NCBI RefSeq assembly: GCF_000003815.2
Contig: NC_049997.1
Span: forward strand, 2,886,485-2,950,229
Direction: 5' to 3'
DNA length: 63,745 nucleotides
DNA from: Branchiostoma floridae
Lineage: Eukaryota; Chordata; Leptocardii; Amphioxiformes; Branchiostomatidae
Position 1 is the stretch's first letter, and every line of letters begins with the position of its first letter. The translations under genes were made by a program, and so were the position numbers. The notes under the pieces were generated by a model, which had not been told where the DNA came from, searched no databases, and saw only the letters and a program-made list of their open reading frames with translations. Positions 21,405-33,124 of the stretch are shown piece by piece.

Positions 21405-21936
21405 CTGTTTTGGAAAGAACAGAATTTGAAATTATTGACCGACCCATCCCGGCCATCGACACAATCACAGAAACCAAACCAGCCACACACCAGGCCTGTA
21501 CACCACAGAAACGGACTGAAGCCTTGAATGCAAAAGGAGCCTCTATTTACAAAATGTCCTAATGTAAACCCCTCCGGACAACATCGCTCGGAATGTCAAC
21601 AGAACACACTGAAGTACCTTACCTCCAACTAAGAGTTCAGTTAACGAATCATCACAACTAATAATTTACTTCTTATCATGTCGATGAAAAGTTAGTCTCT
21701 GCCCATCCCTGCGATATGTTTTCAACGGAGAAGACACATAAGTACTTAACTTAGTTTCAGGGCCCTGGCAGGGCGTAAACTCGAGCACCGATCTTTCTGG
21801 ACGTCACCTTGATGGCACCAATAAGGTCCTGGCCATGGAAGCAACAAAGCGAAATTTCAGTTAGTTAAAGACAGGCTTTTTCTTCTTCTTTTTACCCCCA
21901 TATGACCCTGCGAGGGGCAAAGTAGGGGGGGGGGGC

Positions 21937-22413
21937 TCATAAAGCATCAGAAGGCTTGCTGATAGTTCGATAAATAAAGCAATCGTCAGCAAATAGTCGA
22001 ACCTGTGAGTTTACGGAATCGGGTAGGTCGTTAATATAGAGCAGGAAGAGTAGAGGGCCTAACACAGTATCCTGCGGAACTCCAGATAGAGGTGACCTTG
22101 ACGGCTTTAGATGTTCCACCGTCAAAGACAACCCTAGCCTCTGGGTTCTCTCCGTAAGGAAAGCCCTGAGCCAAGACTGAAGGAGGCCAGAAATACCATA
22201 GTGCTCGAGATTGCTCAGCAGACGTTCGTGAGGCACGGTATCGAATGTTTTGCTAAAGTCAAGCACCGCGGCATCGACCTGTTTGTTCTGGTCCATGTTC
22301 TTGGCCAGGTCTTGGAGGGTTACCACCAGCTGGCTCTCGCAGGACAGACCCTTCCTGAAGCCGTGAAGGCTTCTTGCTTTGTTGTAGTTTGTAAGGCACA
22401 AAAGGACGCACAA
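21937..22413 (-). pseudogene. CR1/Jockey-group reverse transcriptase fragment
   Basis: A minus-strand frame of 158 codons with [30 protein letters not shown], a decayed [20 protein letters not shown] and the catalytic-region FADDC. It covers RT motifs 2-5 only, with both ends missing. The usual GVPQGSVLGP is changed to [10 protein letters not shown]. It sits between units 2 and 3 of the minus-strand array, so it inserted after or during duplication of the units. Confidence 0.8.
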
Positions 22414-22609
22414 ATCATTTCCTTCTTATCATACCGACGAGAAGTTAGTCCCAGCCCATCTCTGCGACATGTTTCCATTTTACACCCCATAAGACACACA
22501 AGAACTTATCTTAGTTTCAGGTCCTCTGGCAGGGCGTGCACACAGGCATGGATCTTTCTGGTCGTCACCGTACAGCTAGCCGTGGAGATGGCTCCGGACA
22601 ACATCTCAC

Positions 22610-22675
22610 CAGGATAAGTCCTACCAGGAACATTGCAGCTGCAGTTAATCCGGACTTGATGGCACCGATAAGATC
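22610..22675 (-). CDS. Signal-peptide-like first coding exon of an unknown gene
   Basis: On the minus strand, after a TTTTCTTCCAG acceptor, the exon has ATG (22633-22631) reading MFLVGLIL up to a GTGAGA donor (plus 22604-22609). A 5' non-coding exon can be placed at about 22909-22965, with donor GTTAGT and a TATAAA box at 22991-23000. A hydrophobic start just after a 5' UTR intron is common in secreted proteins. Copies of this exon occur at 18.8 kb (decayed) and 21.8 kb (truncated). The alternative is that the frame upstream of the ATG is also translated (SGLTAAAMFLVGLIL) as a membrane segment. Confidence 0.35.
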
Positions 22676-22990
22676 CTGGAAGAAAAGAAGTGAAATAACA
22701 ATTAGTTTAATTGCAAGACAGACTAACGTCAAGAATTGATTAAGGCAATATATAAGGCACAGGTATGCATTGCATGTAAGCGCAGCTTGGTCTGCGTTTA
22801 CGTATACGCTATCGATTTTTGAACTAACATTGTACTGATAATAGGTTATACAAAAAGTACGCGTATAAACACACATAAAGACACTCTTTGAAGAACGACA
22901 AAACTAACCTGTTAAAAGGTAGGATGCTGAAAGGACAAAGGACTCCGTCACCGAGCGGCCGTGATGTTGTTCTGTACTGGTAAGCTGCGA

Positions 22991-23000
22991 GGTTTATAAG
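22991..23000 (-). promoter_or_regulatory. Putative TATA box for the minus-strand array
   Basis: CTTATAAACC on the minus strand lies about 80 bp before a plausible 5' UTR splice donor (AACAG/GTTAGT, plus 22903-22913). The placement is right for a core promoter of the signal-peptide-like exon at 22610-22675. It rests on motif and spacing only. Confidence 0.3.
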
Positions 23001-23960
23001 CCCGTCAACTCAGACAGCTGCCAGACAAATGGCGCGACACTGTCTAGTCTAGAAAATCCCCACATGTCATTGGTCAAAAGAATGCACTTCTTCGATTGGC
23101 TATCTGAAATAATGGGATTAATTACAGCACACGACCAGAACCAATGATGCCTGAGGGATGACTGATTGCTTGACCAATCACAGACCAGTAATTATTTTCA
23201 CCTGTGTTGGACACACCTTTGTTCGTCACCCTCGGACCATTTTCATTCGATTCTTTTACAACGTGAGACCGTAACGTTACCCGCTCCTTCTCACGGACTC
23301 GCACCGACCGTAACCAGAAATATCTACAGACGGCAAGAGCTGCCGAAGAGAGATGCTAACCGTTACCGCTCGTGACCAAGAGGCCAGTATGCTGTCCAAG
23401 CTAGTAATCGGTGCAAACTTGAGCAAACGAAGCCCCCAGTTGTACAGAAACGGTCCACGGGGTCTCCGGAAACATTCAAACACAACCGGACTAATATGAA
23501 ATAAAACACCCATCTAAGCAGAGCGGGTGTCGGCGCGGCTGCGGCCGCCCTTAAAAGCGCCACCTATCTGTTCTGATTGGTCCTCAGTCAGGATTCCTTC
23601 ACACAGGACCACTATACCGGATAATGTAGGGGTGAAAACTGAAATTATCAAATCCATAATAAAAACAGTACAGCTAACGTTACCGCGAAAAAAAGAACGT
23701 GCATCATTTCGCAACGGAGTACAACTTACGGCATGCCAAACCAATTACAATTGCGGCAAACGGAACATAGAGATATAGGTGCGAACACTCAACACATTGA
23801 CCGTTCACAAGACTCTGTTGCTGGAGGTTACCCTCCAGTCACAGTGTAACAAATAAGATGTAAAAGCACTAAAATGAAGAATTATTGTTCGGTATACTAT
23901 GCCGTATTCCCTGGTGATGCATTCATGTCATTTGTTCAGCCTTCCGGACCACTAATATTT

Positions 23961-25074
23961 ACCTCCATGAAATGTCATGGAATGGAGGTTATATTTTCTG
24001 TTATGTGTCTCTGTCTGTGTAGATGATTACTCAAGAACAGCTGGATGGATTGGTTTCATACTTGTTGTGTTGGTGGGGTGTGATGAAAGCTCGAATCGAT
24101 GAGATTTTGGGAGCCGTATCTGTCGTTATAATCGATGTAATAATATCAGAAATCACCCCTATATTTGAGATATATTGGTACAGGCATCGTGCTTTATGTG
24201 TTTGTTAATGGGCTTAGCTCCAAGCAGATGGTGAGGTGACAGCTGTTTGGGGAACCCCGAGTTTTTTTAAATATGATAATTAGTTTTATTTATGTCTGCT
24301 TAGGATATCATGGAGATGTGAAGCGTAAGTATAATTGTAAGAAGTTGAGGTACATTTAACGATAATGCTTACCAGGTATGGATGTCTCACATACTGTACT
24401 GCTGATTTGAGTGACATGGTGATTAAAATGCCATTAGGTCCTCTCATCTGGGTTGGGTGTCAGAAGTTTTATGGGCGATACAGATGTTCTGATTTTGTTA
24501 CGATAAGGGACAGTTGTTAGTTGTCTCTTTCGTAGCCAATGGTACTTGTTTTTTAGCAGACGGGGTTGGCGCCAAGTATTCATCTTACAGTTGGTGTAGG
24601 GCTGTCAGAGGAAAGTGTGCATCTCGTTTTTGTACCGTGTGAACAGCTGATGTTATGACATATTGGTGGAAAATCAAATCACCATCTGACTAAAGTTGGT
24701 CACATCCCTTCTTCTTTCTGAGTTTCCCAACTTCCTCCCACCACACCGCTCTGAGGCACATAGTCGAACCTCAATAATGCTGACAACCTTAGACATTTTA
24801 AATGCCAAACATCAAGCTTAAGGAACACCACGCTACCATATGCCGTCGACCTCTTAAACGCACATTACACAATTAAGTGTCACATTTTGATAATTACTAA
24901 TCAGATGGACATCCTCTGTGTCATTAAATAAATACACCACTACTTTCCCATAACATTTATATTATATAACCATGGTCCATTACGCTCAAATACAACCGAC
25001 TATAAACATACATACCATCCACAAAAAAGCAATAAATATTTCATGGAGGTATGAGGTCTCCGAACTCTAGTTCA
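23961..25074 (+). mobile_element. Unclassified non-autonomous element, copy C (full length)
   Basis: Starts CTAATATTTACCTCCATGAA, carries TCTGTGTCTC simple repeats and TACTCAAGAACAGCTGGATG, and ends TTTCATGGAGGTATGAGG followed by TCTCCGAACTCTAG. Start and end are as in copy D, which defines a unit of about 1.1 kb. The interior differs strongly from copies A, B and D after the first 150 bp. Family members therefore share ends but not bodies. Confidence 0.65.
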
Positions 25075-25925
25075 AATTAAAATCCTTCGCAGCCAAAGGC
25101 TGAATTGCGAATTCATTACAATTGTATGTAAGACAGGTTAAGCTGTTTCAAGAAAGGTGAGCTCTGAATGAAGTGATCAGTGAAGAGAAACGTGGGTTGG
25201 TAGGCTATGTTTAGATGAGTTTTTTGTTGAAAGTGTTGGTACTTTTATCTTGAGAAATGAAGCTAGATAATTCACAACTGTCAAGAATACTTGTAATCTA
25301 TTCAGAACAATTTGTGGGTCAGATGAGATGCTACTGTTCATCCTAAGAAATATATATGAAAAACATTCCTTGTCAAGCTTTCCATTTCTTCTTTCACTTT
25401 CAAATTAATTATATCTGTCTCGTAATATGTCGATGATAAACTCCTCGCACCTTCTTTTCCTTACAAAAGAAGGCGGCATTATTGTAAGTGGGACATCCCT
25501 TGCACGAATTGCTCTCACAAAAGATCTCCAATTATGATCATTAGAACTTCAAAAGGCCCAAATACGTGCTGCCAAGCAAAATGTCACGCCAATATAGACG
25601 AATGTAGATCAATGTAGAAATGCCACTGTTGATGGCGCCAAATAATACTAGACTGCATCAGATCACGCATAGATAAAGATATGTTATTGTGCGTTTTGAT
25701 GAACAATGGTTTACCTAGCGAATTGCCATAGGTGTGTGTGTTATATTGAAATATTTTTGTAGACGCATATCTAATGTGGAATGTTTTCCTTCTGTTTCAG
25801 TTGTTTTCCTCTTGTCCTGCCCCCCCCCCCCAAAAAAAAAACAACACTCCATTTCCGTACGCCTTTCGAGACGTTTCTGCTTACTTTAAGCCTTGAATAT
25901 GTGATTGCACTTTGACTATTAGTTA

Positions 25926-26005
25926 CAAGGTAGCGCTCGTGAGCGATGACACTGTCCATGAAGTTCTGATTCCAAACGCCAGGTGGCGCTCGTGAGCCAT
26001 GACCC
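25926..26005. repeat. Two direct copies of a 21-bp motif upstream of PATL1
   Basis: GGTAGCGCTCGTGAGCGATG and GGTGGCGCTCGTGAGCCATG lie 57 bp apart within the 150 bp before the PATL1 start codon. They contain a GCTCGTGAGC palindrome with an E-box-like CGTGAG core. No TATA box is visible, so a TATA-less promoter is likely. The 25075-25925 stretch upstream holds nothing else recognisable. Confidence 0.4.
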
Positions 26006-26076
26006 TCTTGGTCTGTGTGTCGCCATTCACGTAGTCGCAGGCGGCCGCTTGCAGGTGGGACAATGTGGATATAGCC

Positions 26077-29000
26077 ATGGCAGACACGTTTTTCGGCTTC
26101 GACGCAGACATACCCGTAAGTTGGGACAACTAGAGTCTCTCTTCTAGCGGACAAGACCGTTAAACTTTATAAAATGTCCTGTAATATACGGGAATTTTGT
26201 GCCCTTATTCTGTGGACGTTTTAGTTTCGGGTGTGTTGGTGGGGAGGGGGGCAGGAAAGGACAGGAACCCGCCAGATTTTATCCGGTTTGAAGCAAGACT
26301 AAAAAACTTCAACACAGTAAAAATGCGAGTTTATCTACATCTTTGGTTCATTACTTACTTCGTGTTTTCAGTTTGGGGTCATTAAACGGAATTTATTCGG
26401 TATTTTTTGTTGTGAAATGTCAATTTCTGAAAGGGAGGGTGGGACACTGTCAGCACATGTCAAAACAAGAGAACTTGAGTGGGGAACATGCCCCAGAGTG
26501 AAAGTTTAACATTCCTTACCAAGCTACTGCGCTTAAATACAACACTGGAAAGTAGATATTTGTCCATTCACGCAAAAAAAAATTGTGTTTTACAGTTTCC
26601 ATTCGAAGTACATATATAAGTAACACACCAGTGGTTGTGTAACTGCAAATTCTGCACATAATAAAACATTTGTATTATTATGTGTATTTCAGTCTCCAAG
26701 CAGATGTTGTGGAGGCTAAATTGTTGCATTTTCCTCGCTATTTGTTCTGTGTCAAACTTCCAATACCCAAGGTTCTGGAAAACCAGCTGACTGTTGTGTT
26801 ATGTAACATTGCAAGCAAGAGAAGCCCTATATAACAGTCAAATGTAGCTTCCTCCGCAACATCTGCTTGGTTATTGTATTCTACCAGTTACGTGCAACTC
26901 CCTATGTTTTATCTTATCATCAAGAAATAAATACATTAAACTAATATTCACATGAAGGTGGGGGAAAAGTGGTGTTCCAACTACAAAATTTCAGGTTGCA
27001 CACTGAGTTTAACATTATGTTGCACCAAGCAAATGTGGTTGCGTTTGCAAGTGTGCAAGTGGCTATTTCGAGCACTGAATGTCTTCTCATAGAAAATAGC
27101 CCAAGTCAAGATTTCGATATTAAACCACTCTCTTTTCATGTCATTTTGTTTAACATCTAGGCTTTTTCCCCCAAAATATGCACCCGTCAGCATTTTTCCA
27201 GAACTTTCTTTCTTCTTGTCCCTGTAGGGGGAAGATGACCTCGGGTTGTCAGCTGAGGCAGAGTTGGAGGAAGACTTTGACCGACTGAATGATGATACCT
27301 TTGGATCCGGGGCCATTGGTAAGAAACCACATCATCAGTCAGAGTCCTCCCCAGAGGACGGAATAACGGAGACCCTCCACTATACTCATAGCCCAGCTCC
27401 ACTATACTACTTTTGAAATTTAGTGTGTTTCTTCCCTATTTTCTTGGATAGTTTTGCTAAAGTTAATGAAAATTCACAGATTTTTGTGCCAAGTGTCATG
27501 ACTTTTCTAGATGGCATTGTCTGCAAAAACTTGTGAATTGGCGATGATCAAAACAATAGTCATTTAGCCACTTCACAGCAAAGGAACCACTTTTAAACTT
27601 GTAGTATTTGACACCCACTGTCATTGCAAAATGAACGCATTTTCATGAAAGCACAGCACGTTTGTTCTGGTTATTTTTGCCAGCCCCTCCACTATACTAA
27701 AAAATTCTGGGGGATCAGTGTTGTGCAGGACTGTCTCCAGGACCTGTCCTTCAGTCCCAGGATGGAAATTTTCTTGTTGAAACAGAAAAAAAAGATTCCA
27801 CCTACACACTGTAGACTGTCCCAAAAAATCTGACCTCCATGTTACAAAATTGATTTTGCTTTGTGGTAAATCTGAAGTAAATAAAAATGAAAAATAGAGA
27901 TATTATTTATCCTTAGTAACAGTAACACACAGGAATGTATCGTCTTGTACAGAAACATACATGTACATTTTATACTTAGAAACACACATGTAACATTTTG
28001 TTTTTGGTAAAACTGCAAGTGCAACAAGATCATCAAGAAACAAAAATGTTGATCTTGAGAAACTACAACATTCCACCTTATTCCAGATGATGGGGACTGG
28101 GAGACAAATCACAAGAAGCTAGCAGAACTCGAGGAGCTCAGGAAGAGAGATGGCGGCAGCCAGGCCATCCCCTTTTCCCAGGATGCCCTGGGGCAGGTCA
28201 GAGGTCAGGGCCTGGCGGAGGACATGGAGCGCAGCATCAATCAGCTGATGCTGGAGGATGAGTTCGATGACCCCGCCATCATGAGCATACGGAAAGGGCC
28301 GCTGTCTCCGGACCGGTACAACACTGCATCACCACCTGCACTGCTGCAGGCGGAAACGTTGGTATGACCCGTCTATGGTATCAAGCCTGAGTTCTTAGTA
28401 TATCTTTGCTTGCAACAACACAGCCTCGCCCCCTGCACTGCTGCAGGCAGAAACTTTGGTATGTGACCTGTCTATGGTATCATGCCTGAGTTCTTAGTAT
28501 TTGCTAATAGCGGTACTGCTAAACCTCTACTACCACATAAGGACTTTTGGTGGTTTCTTAGATAATTTTTCCCATTGACACAATGGCATTAAGAATCCTG
28601 TCTAAAGTGACCACCTGTCCACATGACATAGACCAGATTATATTGGTCTGCTGAGTGGTCTTCTTGGGCAGTAGGTACTAAAATGTTTGCAGTGGTTTTC
28701 TGTTCACATTTTTTGTGGTAACCTCTTCTTAGCAAACAGTTCCCCGCTTTCAGTAAAACCCTACAAGCAAGTTTCAACCACAAAAACCCTGCAAGCAAGT
28801 TTCAACCACAAAATTCAAAACACAGTAAACGCTCTGTTTTCTTCCTGCCATGAAATTAAATCCTCACAATAATTTCCCCTTTCACAGTATAGAAAGTAAA
28901 CATATACAGTGGAAGCCGCTTATTAGGGAAGGCCATTTGCCAGCTAAATTTTCCCGACAAACCGGCGTTCCCGATTAATAGATGTTGCTCGAAATGACCT

Positions 29001-32000
29001 GAGTGGGGATGGGGGAGGGGGGCATCGGTGAACGCACCGCACGCATTGACACAAAGAATACAAACACAATCATTTCTACCACAAATAATCAAGTCCATAA
29101 TTTCATTTAACTCCACAAATATACTTTCAGTGGCAAATTTATCTTTTATCGGTAATTGTGATATTGTTATGACATTTTAGTGTCGAAGAACGAATCACGA
29201 TGCATCAAAAGATCTGTTACGTCTCGTCTACAGTATCGGCTTGAAGAAAACAAAGAAATTAACACTGCTAAAACACGTTAAGCTACCGAAAAAAACGAGG
29301 TACATATGCAAACGTATTCTAAATTTGCCAAATGAACAAGTGTTTTGATTAATAGAGAACTGATCAAAGGCACAGTGCACGCGCTTACTACGTAAGATTT
29401 GTCGACATGTGATACATAGACGAAAAACATCGCTACGTTGTTGGACGAAAACGCTCTTGGTTTTCAGACAAACTTTATGTACTTCGCAAAAATACTCATG
29501 ACTAACGCATAAATAAACTGTTAGTCTTCATATCTACAAATTTTCCAGTTACGATGTCCATAGATTACACTGAAATTTTGCAACAGTCGACAGTGTCATT
29601 TTCAAAACATTTCCATCACGAAAACAAAGATGGCGGACGCAGCGTCATGTGTAGTATCCCATGATTCCCCGCGGCAACCGCCGGGCCGCTCGCTATCTTT
29701 ATACGGGAAAATTTTGGTTTATTCCTGCTGATTCTGGTGATTTGTTTGGCATATTTCGGGGTTAACATGCGTTGTAACTTGAATTATTTTTCCCCATTAG
29801 CCGATTTGAGCTTTACAAATATGGGGTGCTGTATACAATAGCGCCAATGGGAAATGGTTTTGGATTTCAGAATTCTTTGCAACTAACCGATTTTTGCGAC
29901 AAAGTGTTTTGCAAATAGCTAGTTTCCACTGTACTACTATCCTAACTTGTTTGACCAATCGCTGCACAGATTTCTCCCGGACGACAGAGTATCTGGAGCT
30001 CGCCGTCGCGCAGTGCCCTGATGGGAAACAAGGTCACGATCCTGCAGCGCCCGTCCGAGCCCGCCGAGCCGCGTACGCTTCCCATGGAGGTAGGGATTTC
30101 ATCCGCTTTCCAGGTACGAAACGTGGTCGTGTTATAGTGGAGTGGAGTTCTGTCCTTTTCTCCTCTGGAAACTTCTTTAGTGCAGCAGATCTGGTGTTCC
30201 TTCTTTTTTTTTTTTTTTATTCAACATAAAAGCAGACAGGACAAAGTGACACTGCACTCAAGTTAAAAAAACTTATTTTAACAGTGCCACTTAACATACA
30301 TTTGAATACATGAATACAGATATAACAACATTAGAAACAATAATTGAACAAACTAATCGACTAACATCGTGTGTGCCCAAAAACACCCCTACCCACCCCA
30401 TGTACAAAGTAACAATTCAATGATGTATAAATGCAGTAAATTCTACACATGAAATAGAACAGTAGGAGTCGTAGGACTAAAAACGCTGAGTAAGATCAAT
30501 GAACTTTTGAGTGAATAACATAAGCTTGGAATTGATTTCAGCATTGAATGTAGGCGAACCTCTAAGAACTATAGAAAGTTTCAGATTGTCGGAAATGGTG
30601 TCAAAATCAAACAAATGGTCAGTTAAATTAGATATATGTTCCTTCTTTCCTCTGACTTGTTGCGTCTATTTCAAAAGTTCTTACGGCATAAATTAGTGCT
30701 TTTAACCATGTAGAACATATAAGACACAGGCTTCTTTGCAGGTTCGCAGCATGGTTTTGTTTTCCTGGAGTGTAGTTCTGTCCTTTTCTTCTCTGGAAAC
30801 TTTACAGTGCAACAGATCTGGTGTTGCTTCTTTCCTCTGATCACTTGTTACTATTGTAAAATTCTAAGTAAATTGTTGATCTATTGTAAAATTCTAAGGG
30901 CATAAGAAACTACTTTTAACCATGTATTATCCACATAAAAGATGCAGGCTTCTTTGCTGTCATTAAAACTTACAAAATATATGTGTAGATTGCCTTCTAT
31001 CCAGCCCTCCTACCCATTTGCAGTGTTCGAAAATGGTAGAAAATACAGTAGTAGACATTCTATTACAAAGAGTTGAAACATTTGTGAATGATGACAATGA
31101 CAGCTCCTCTCACAGTTACTAACACCTAAGGGACCGTACGGCGTTTAGTGAGGGGGGAGGGCCGGTCGCCAGAGGGTCAGGTCAAAAATTTTTGCTAGGC
31201 CCTCCCCCAGGTAAAATTTTTTTTGCTAGGCCCTCCCCCCAAGTAAAAATTTTTTTGCTAGGCCCTCCCCCTCCTATCAACTTATAAAGATATTCAAGAC
31301 GCCAATAAAACACTGCGCTCCCATTTGTAAATGTGCTTTGCGTCATATCATACTTTTTCATGATTTTCATCGCGAAGCAGATCTCTCACCCCTAGTAAAA
31401 AAAGGAAAACAGAATGGCTCAAAATATCTGCTTAATAGAGGGATAAATATCTGCTTCATAGAGGCATAAATATTTGCTTTATAGAAGCTATTTCATTGTT
31501 TTGATATTAAAACAACACCTAAAAAGCATTTGTATCTGGATTTCTAGTAGATTTGCGCCACGAAGCGGCGAGCGCCCCGCTCCCTAAATTTACGTATTGC
31601 AGCTCGCGGGCCTGAGCGGCTTGACGGAAACTATTTTCAATTTACATATATTTTGGACTTTTTCTTGGTTCTGTGGTGGTAATAACTTACGGTAAATCGG
31701 GGGGGAAAATGAAAACCAAAACGAAAGCACGATTCGACTAACCAAAACTGTAGTGGGGAGGGGGGCGCCGACGCGTGACGCTGATTTTCCCACGGCGGGG
31801 TAGACCGGCCTCTCTCTAGCCGCCGGCGGGCGTGAGAACGCAGACTTGCAGGAGATCTTTTAGAAATGCCACGCTTTTTTGCCACGATTTCCTGCATTGC
31901 TTTTTTATGGGAAAGTTTGCTGGTTAGATGACATTTCTATGAAAAAAAAATACGAGGGTTTCAAATTTTTGAGAACGACGTTCCATGTCCGGCGCCAAAG

Positions 32001-33124
32001 GCACGGAGAATCGCAAGGTAGGTCCGGGAAACTTTTGAAATCTTGACCCTCTTAAAAGCTATTTCCTTCAGTTTGAGGGAAATATTTTGCTGACAAACAA
32101 AGCTAACTTTAATGGCATTTCAATTTAGAAATACAAAATTAAATCCCCCCCAACACATTATCACGATGTCGGTCATTAAAGGCGCGAGGCCGGTCACGTC
32201 AAAAGGGATCCAGGGAAATTTGCAAATACATTTGTATTTACCCTCGAGCTCTGAAACGCCATTTCTTACATTTTGAGGGCAATAAGACGGGTAAATTTTG
32301 CTGGCAGACTAATCTAGAGTTTAATAACATTTCTGTAAGTGAAAAAGGTTTTCGAGGGCGTCATGCATAAGCCCCGCCCCCTCCCTTTCGCATTTTCACT
32401 GTGTCCCGAGCGCCAACCTTGGGCGATCCCTTGCAGAGGTCCAGAAAAATTTTGAAATCTTGACCCTCCGAAACGCCGTTTCTTGGATTTCAAGGGACAT
32501 ATTTTGCTGGCAGATCAGGCTATTTTTTTTTGCTTGGCCCTCCCCCCAAGTCAAAAATTTTTTGCTAGACCCTCCCCCTGGCAAAATATTTTTTTGCTTG
32601 GCCCTCCCCCCCCTGGCGACCGGCCCTCCCCCCTCGCTAAATGCCGTACTGTCCCTAAGGTGAATGTTTGTCATATCATTGCAACAGAACTGGAGTTTGT
32701 TGTCATCATTTACCTTCAAGTTACCTAAAGGTAATTAATGTGCATGACTTTCTATTTGCTGATATTGTAAAACTACAGGTAAAATATGGATAGTCATTAA
32801 AATAAAACAAAGAGAGTTGAAATTTGATGACTTCTGATACTTTTCTTTCCTATACAGGACTCTGCGATTGTCTCTGCTGTTCCAAGAAAGTCATCCCCTC
32901 CCCTGGTGCCCTCATCTGCGCGCACGCTCGAGGAAATAGAACGCGACCTCCGGGGGTCGGGAAACAGGGCTGCACCTTCCCCACCCCTGGGGAGAGCCAT
33001 CTCCCCCGGGGGTGTGTCCTTCGCTTCCCCGCAGGGTAACCATCACCCCAGGGGTGGACTCGGTATGCACCCCATAGGAACCCCTCCCCGGACCAATCAC
33101 ATGCCTCCAGGGATGCCCATGCAG
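26077..33124 (+). CDS. PATL1: PATL1 exons 1-5: acidic N-terminus and linker
   Basis: Exon 1 gives [13 protein letters not shown]. Exon 2 is acidic and carries NDDTFGSGA (DDTF at residues 35-38), followed across the splice by DDGDWE. This matches the conserved D(E/D)TF segment by which PAT1 proteins bind DDX6. Exon 3 contains [13 protein letters not shown], matching the vertebrate ENELEDPAIM block. Exon 4 has SIWSSP. Exon 5 is Ser/Pro rich with HPIGTPPR, like vertebrate VPIGTPP. Phases at exon ends are 0, 1, 0, 0, 0. This region is expected to be largely disordered. Confidence 0.92.

Noticed and set aside
25771-26154. A 127-codon minus-strand frame across the PATL1 start
   Set aside because: It spans a poly-G/T run, has low complexity, and overlaps the well-supported first exon of PATL1.
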